Shown: in pieces, positions 62,329 to 64,000 of the stretch
Layout of the letters: the number at the start of each line of letters is the position of its first letter
How positions within the stretch are numbered: the first letter of the stretch is position 1
Assembly (NCBI GenBank): GCA_964400285.1
Contig: CAYNTK010000006.1
Span: forward strand, 62,001-126,000
Length of the DNA stretch: 64,000 bases
Reading direction: 5' to 3'
Origin: FEN-1279 sp964400285
GTDB lineage: Bacteria; Bacteroidota; Ignavibacteria; Tepidaquicellales; Tepidaquicellaceae
The notes under the pieces: generated by a model
What the model was told of the DNA's origin: nothing
Databases searched by the model: none
What the model saw: only the letters and a program-made list of their open reading frames with translations
Translations under genes and position numbers: made by a program

Positions 62329-63453
62329 TTAATTTTCTATTAGTTCGTTGAAATTATCGTTTGTAATAGTTTTAAAAATAGAATCCGGATATGCTTTTTG
62401 GAAAGCAACAGGTGGAAATTTTTTACGCTGTTTCCATTTGAATTCGAATGCATATAGTTTTCCATCTTTTTCCTCGAGCAAATCAATTTCTTGTTTATCA
62501 TAAGTTCTCCAAAAAAAGTAGTTAGGATAGACATTTTTGTAGGAATTTCTTTTCATTCTTTCTATAACACAATAATTTTCCCAGAGTTGTCCAATATCAT
62601 TTCTTAGATTTATAGTATTGAAGTTGGAAATAAGGCAATTACGAATCCCATTATCATAGAAATAATATCTTGGAGTTTTTGAATACTCTTTTCTTAAATT
62701 TCTACTGAAACCGGGCAAGGAGAAAATGATATATGACTTTTCTAATAAATCAAGATACCTTATTACAGTTTGCTTTGAAACCGACAAATTAACTGCTAAT
62801 TCCGAGTAAGAAATATCGTGTCCGATTTGAAAAGCAATTAATCTTAATAAATTTAAAATAAAAACGGAATCTTTTAGGTTATAAATTTCGAGAATATCTC
62901 TTAAAAGAAATCCATTTTTAATTGATTCTAAAATTTCGATTTTGTCATTATTACTTTGTGCAGTGATAATTTGAGGATAACTTCCGTAAATTAATCTTGA
63001 TTCTATGTTTCTTTTTCGGGTAATATAATTTTCGTTTAATTCAATTTCGGAGATAGGGTACAACAAATAGTATTTACTTCTACCAGTCAAAGGTTCACCT
63101 GTTTTATTCTTTAAGTAAAGCGATGTCGAACCTGTAATGAATATGTGAATATCTTTTATATTGTCTACAATTAATTTAAGAGAATTACCTATGTTAGAAA
63201 TTTTTTGTGCTTCATCAAGGAATAGATATTTATATCCCGTTAAAGTATTTGATAAAACAGAAAGTCTATTATTTGAAAATACTTCAACAACATCTAAATC
63301 ATCACCGGTAAGAAATAAAACTTTTTCTTTAATTTTTTTCATTACCTCTTCCATTAGAACAGTTTTCCCTACTCTTCTTGGTCCGAATAGTCCGATTACA
63401 AATCCTGGCTGTAGTTTTTGTAAAATTACGTTTTCTAGACTTCTTATAATCAT
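62329..63453 (-). CDS. AAA ATPase with DUF4143 domain
   Basis: About 374 residues from the chosen start (an upstream ATG at 63474 adds seven). Walker A is GPRRVGKT, Walker B is YLFLDEAQ, and a C-terminal DUF4143 domain includes a winged-helix-like segment (SYSELAVNLSVSKQTVIRYLDLLEKSYIIF) and a nuclease-like end (KQEIDLLEEKDGKLYAFEFKW, which fits the PD-(D/E)XK pattern). These STAND-like ATPases are widespread in accessory regions, and their role is unclear. The gene is preceded by a pair of inverted and direct repeats (63497-63572). Confidence 0.85.
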   Translation of the reverse strand: MIIRSLENVILQKLQPGFVIGLFGPRRVGKTVLMEEVMKKIKEKVLFLTGDDLDVVEVFSNNRLSVLSNTLTGYKYLFLDEAQKISNIGNSLKLIVDNIKDIHIFITGSTSLYLKNKTGEPLTGRSKYYLLYPISEIELNENYITRKRNIESRLIYGSYPQIITAQSNNDKIEILESIKNGFLLRDILEIYNLKDSVFILNLLRLIAFQIGHDISYSELAVNLSVSKQTVIRYLDLLEKSYIIFSLPGFSRNLRKEYSKTPRYYFYDNGIRNCLISNFNTINLRNDIGQLWENYCVIERMKRNSYKNVYPNYFFWRTYDKQEIDLLEEKDGKLYAFEFKWKQRKKFPPVAFQKAYPDSIFKTITNDNFNELIEN

Positions 63454-63496
63454 AATTTTTACAAGATAATTCAAAAATTTAAAAATATCAATATAA

Positions 63497-63572
63497 ATTT
63501 ACATAAATACAGTAACGACAAAATCTATATTAGTATTAATATGAATAGTATTATTACTATATTTATGTAAAT
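63497..63572. repeat. Inverted repeats upstream of the AAA/DUF4143 gene
   Basis: ATTTACATAAATA (63497-63509) and TATTTATGTAAAT (63560-63572) are exact reverse complements 50 bases apart. Just outside each lies a related direct motif, ATACAGTAAC and ATACGGTCAC. AGTATTAATA-type sequence fills the space. It could be an operator, an attachment-like site or the end structure of a small element. Confidence 0.5.
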
Positions 63573-63598
63573 ACGGTCACTAATTTTAAGGATTTGCT

Positions 63599-64000
63599 TT
63601 ATAAAGTCGACATATCAATTACAAAGCGGTAGCGGACGTCACTTTTGAGCATTCTTTCGTAAGCTTTGTTTATATATTTTATATCAATCAATTCGATTTC
63701 GGAGACGATGTTATGTTCTGCACAGAAATCAAGCATTTCTTGAGTTTCCGAAATACCTCCGATAAGCGAGCCCGCAAGTGATTTCCTTCCACCAATCATA
63801 CTAAATGCAGAAATTGGAGAAGGAGAGGATGGTGCACCTACGCAAATGTGAACACCATTTGTTTTAAGTAATGACAAATATGTATTGTAATCGTGTTCTG
63901 CTGAAACGGTATCAAGTATGAAATCGAAATATCCTGTAACGGTTTTTAATTGTTCTTTATCTGTTGTCACGATGAATTTATGAGCCCCGAGTTTTTCAGC
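63599..64000 (-). CDS. Zinc-type NAD(P)-dependent alcohol dehydrogenase, C-terminal part (cut by window edge)
   Basis: About 133 codons are present and the frame runs off the window's right end. The cofactor-domain end AEKLGAHKFIVTTDKEQL, then GYFDFILDTVSAEHDYNTYLSLLK and GAPSSPSPIS, and the C-terminal substrate-domain strands match the cinnamyl-alcohol-dehydrogenase-like (YahK/AdhA) group of medium-chain dehydrogenases. The zinc-binding N-terminal half is outside the window. It reduces or oxidises alcohols and aldehydes; the exact substrate is unknown. Confidence 0.9.
   Translation of the reverse strand, partial: AEKLGAHKFIVTTDKEQLKTVTGYFDFILDTVSAEHDYNTYLSLLKTNGVHICVGAPSSPSPISAFSMIGGRKSLAGSLIGGISETQEMLDFCAEHNIVSEIELIDIKYINKAYERMLKSDVRYRFVIDMSTL

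Overview
The window is AT-rich bacterial chromosome with tightly packed genes, many of them overlapping by 1-26 bases. Several signs point to the FCB group, most probably Ignavibacteria (Ignavibacteriota/Chlorobi side) or a close Bacteroidota relative. Two secreted proteins end in type IX secretion sorting tails carrying the 'NYPNPFN' signature. There are two TonB-dependent receptors, many secreted TPR proteins, few Shine-Dalgarno sequences and one promoter-like TAnnTTTG element. No rRNA, tRNA, CRISPR array, prophage or intact insertion sequence was found. The assignment is by recognition of families, not by a search.

Layout. 1-5.2 kb: two tandem TonB-dependent receptors on the minus strand. 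A TPP (thiamin) riboswitch with its own terminator lies between them and controls only the downstream, window-truncated copy. A DUF4153 membrane protein lies upstream. 5.3-8.2 kb: an isochorismatase-fold hydrolase, a thioredoxin-reductase-like flavoprotein without its CxxC, an RlmN-like radical SAM enzyme lacking one of the two RlmN catalytic cysteines, and a HIT protein. 8.4-15.2 kb: a six-gene operon, read on the minus strand as PqqD-like protein, CPS-type ATP-grasp ligase, DapDC-like PLP enzyme, urea-transporter/M23-peptidase fusion, TPR-outer-membrane protein, TPR protein. This is the best candidate for an undescribed system. 15.5-17.0 kb: ECF sigma factor, likely anti-sigma protein and Spy/CpxP-like protein.

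17-22.3 kb is the most accessory part. It holds an aldo/keto reductase, a MITE-like element with three internal hairpins, a DUF1905 gene remnant that ends inside a palindromic repeat, a DUF262/HNH (GmrSD-like) nuclease and a secreted phospholipase-D-like protein, with REP-like hairpins between them. 22.4-27.2 kb: an FNR-like flavoprotein, methyltransferase and tryptophanase operon, divergent from an alanine aminotransferase. A strong hairpin terminator lies in the operon's leader. 27.5-36.6 kb: TPR protein, ThpR, then a run of coupled genes mazG-NUDIX-dacB-clpS-TPR-uvrB and a secreted protein. 36.7-40.3 kb: era, a lipoprotein, two TPR paralogues and a mazEF toxin-antitoxin pair with an operator-like palindrome.

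40.4-51.4 kb: aldehyde dehydrogenase, L-2-hydroxyglutarate oxidase, a TPR-CHAT peptidase, SDR oxidoreductase, a secreted protein, a lone GroES-like protein, a small membrane protein with a MATE exporter, and a methyltransferase. 51.7-55.8 kb: two translationally coupled T9SS substrates, an M1 aminopeptidase and a YCF48/BNR-repeat protein. 55.8-64 kb: NrnA-like DHH phosphoesterase, 2Fe-2S ferredoxin, rhomboid protease, tag glycosylase, SpoIIE-type phosphatase with YggX, 5'-nucleotidase, AAA/DUF4143 ATPase and a truncated zinc alcohol dehydrogenase.

Throughout the window there is a family of intergenic perfect hairpins (CGTTAC...GTAACG and GTTCCC...GGGAAC types). The stem bases of their arms change in a compensated way from copy to copy.
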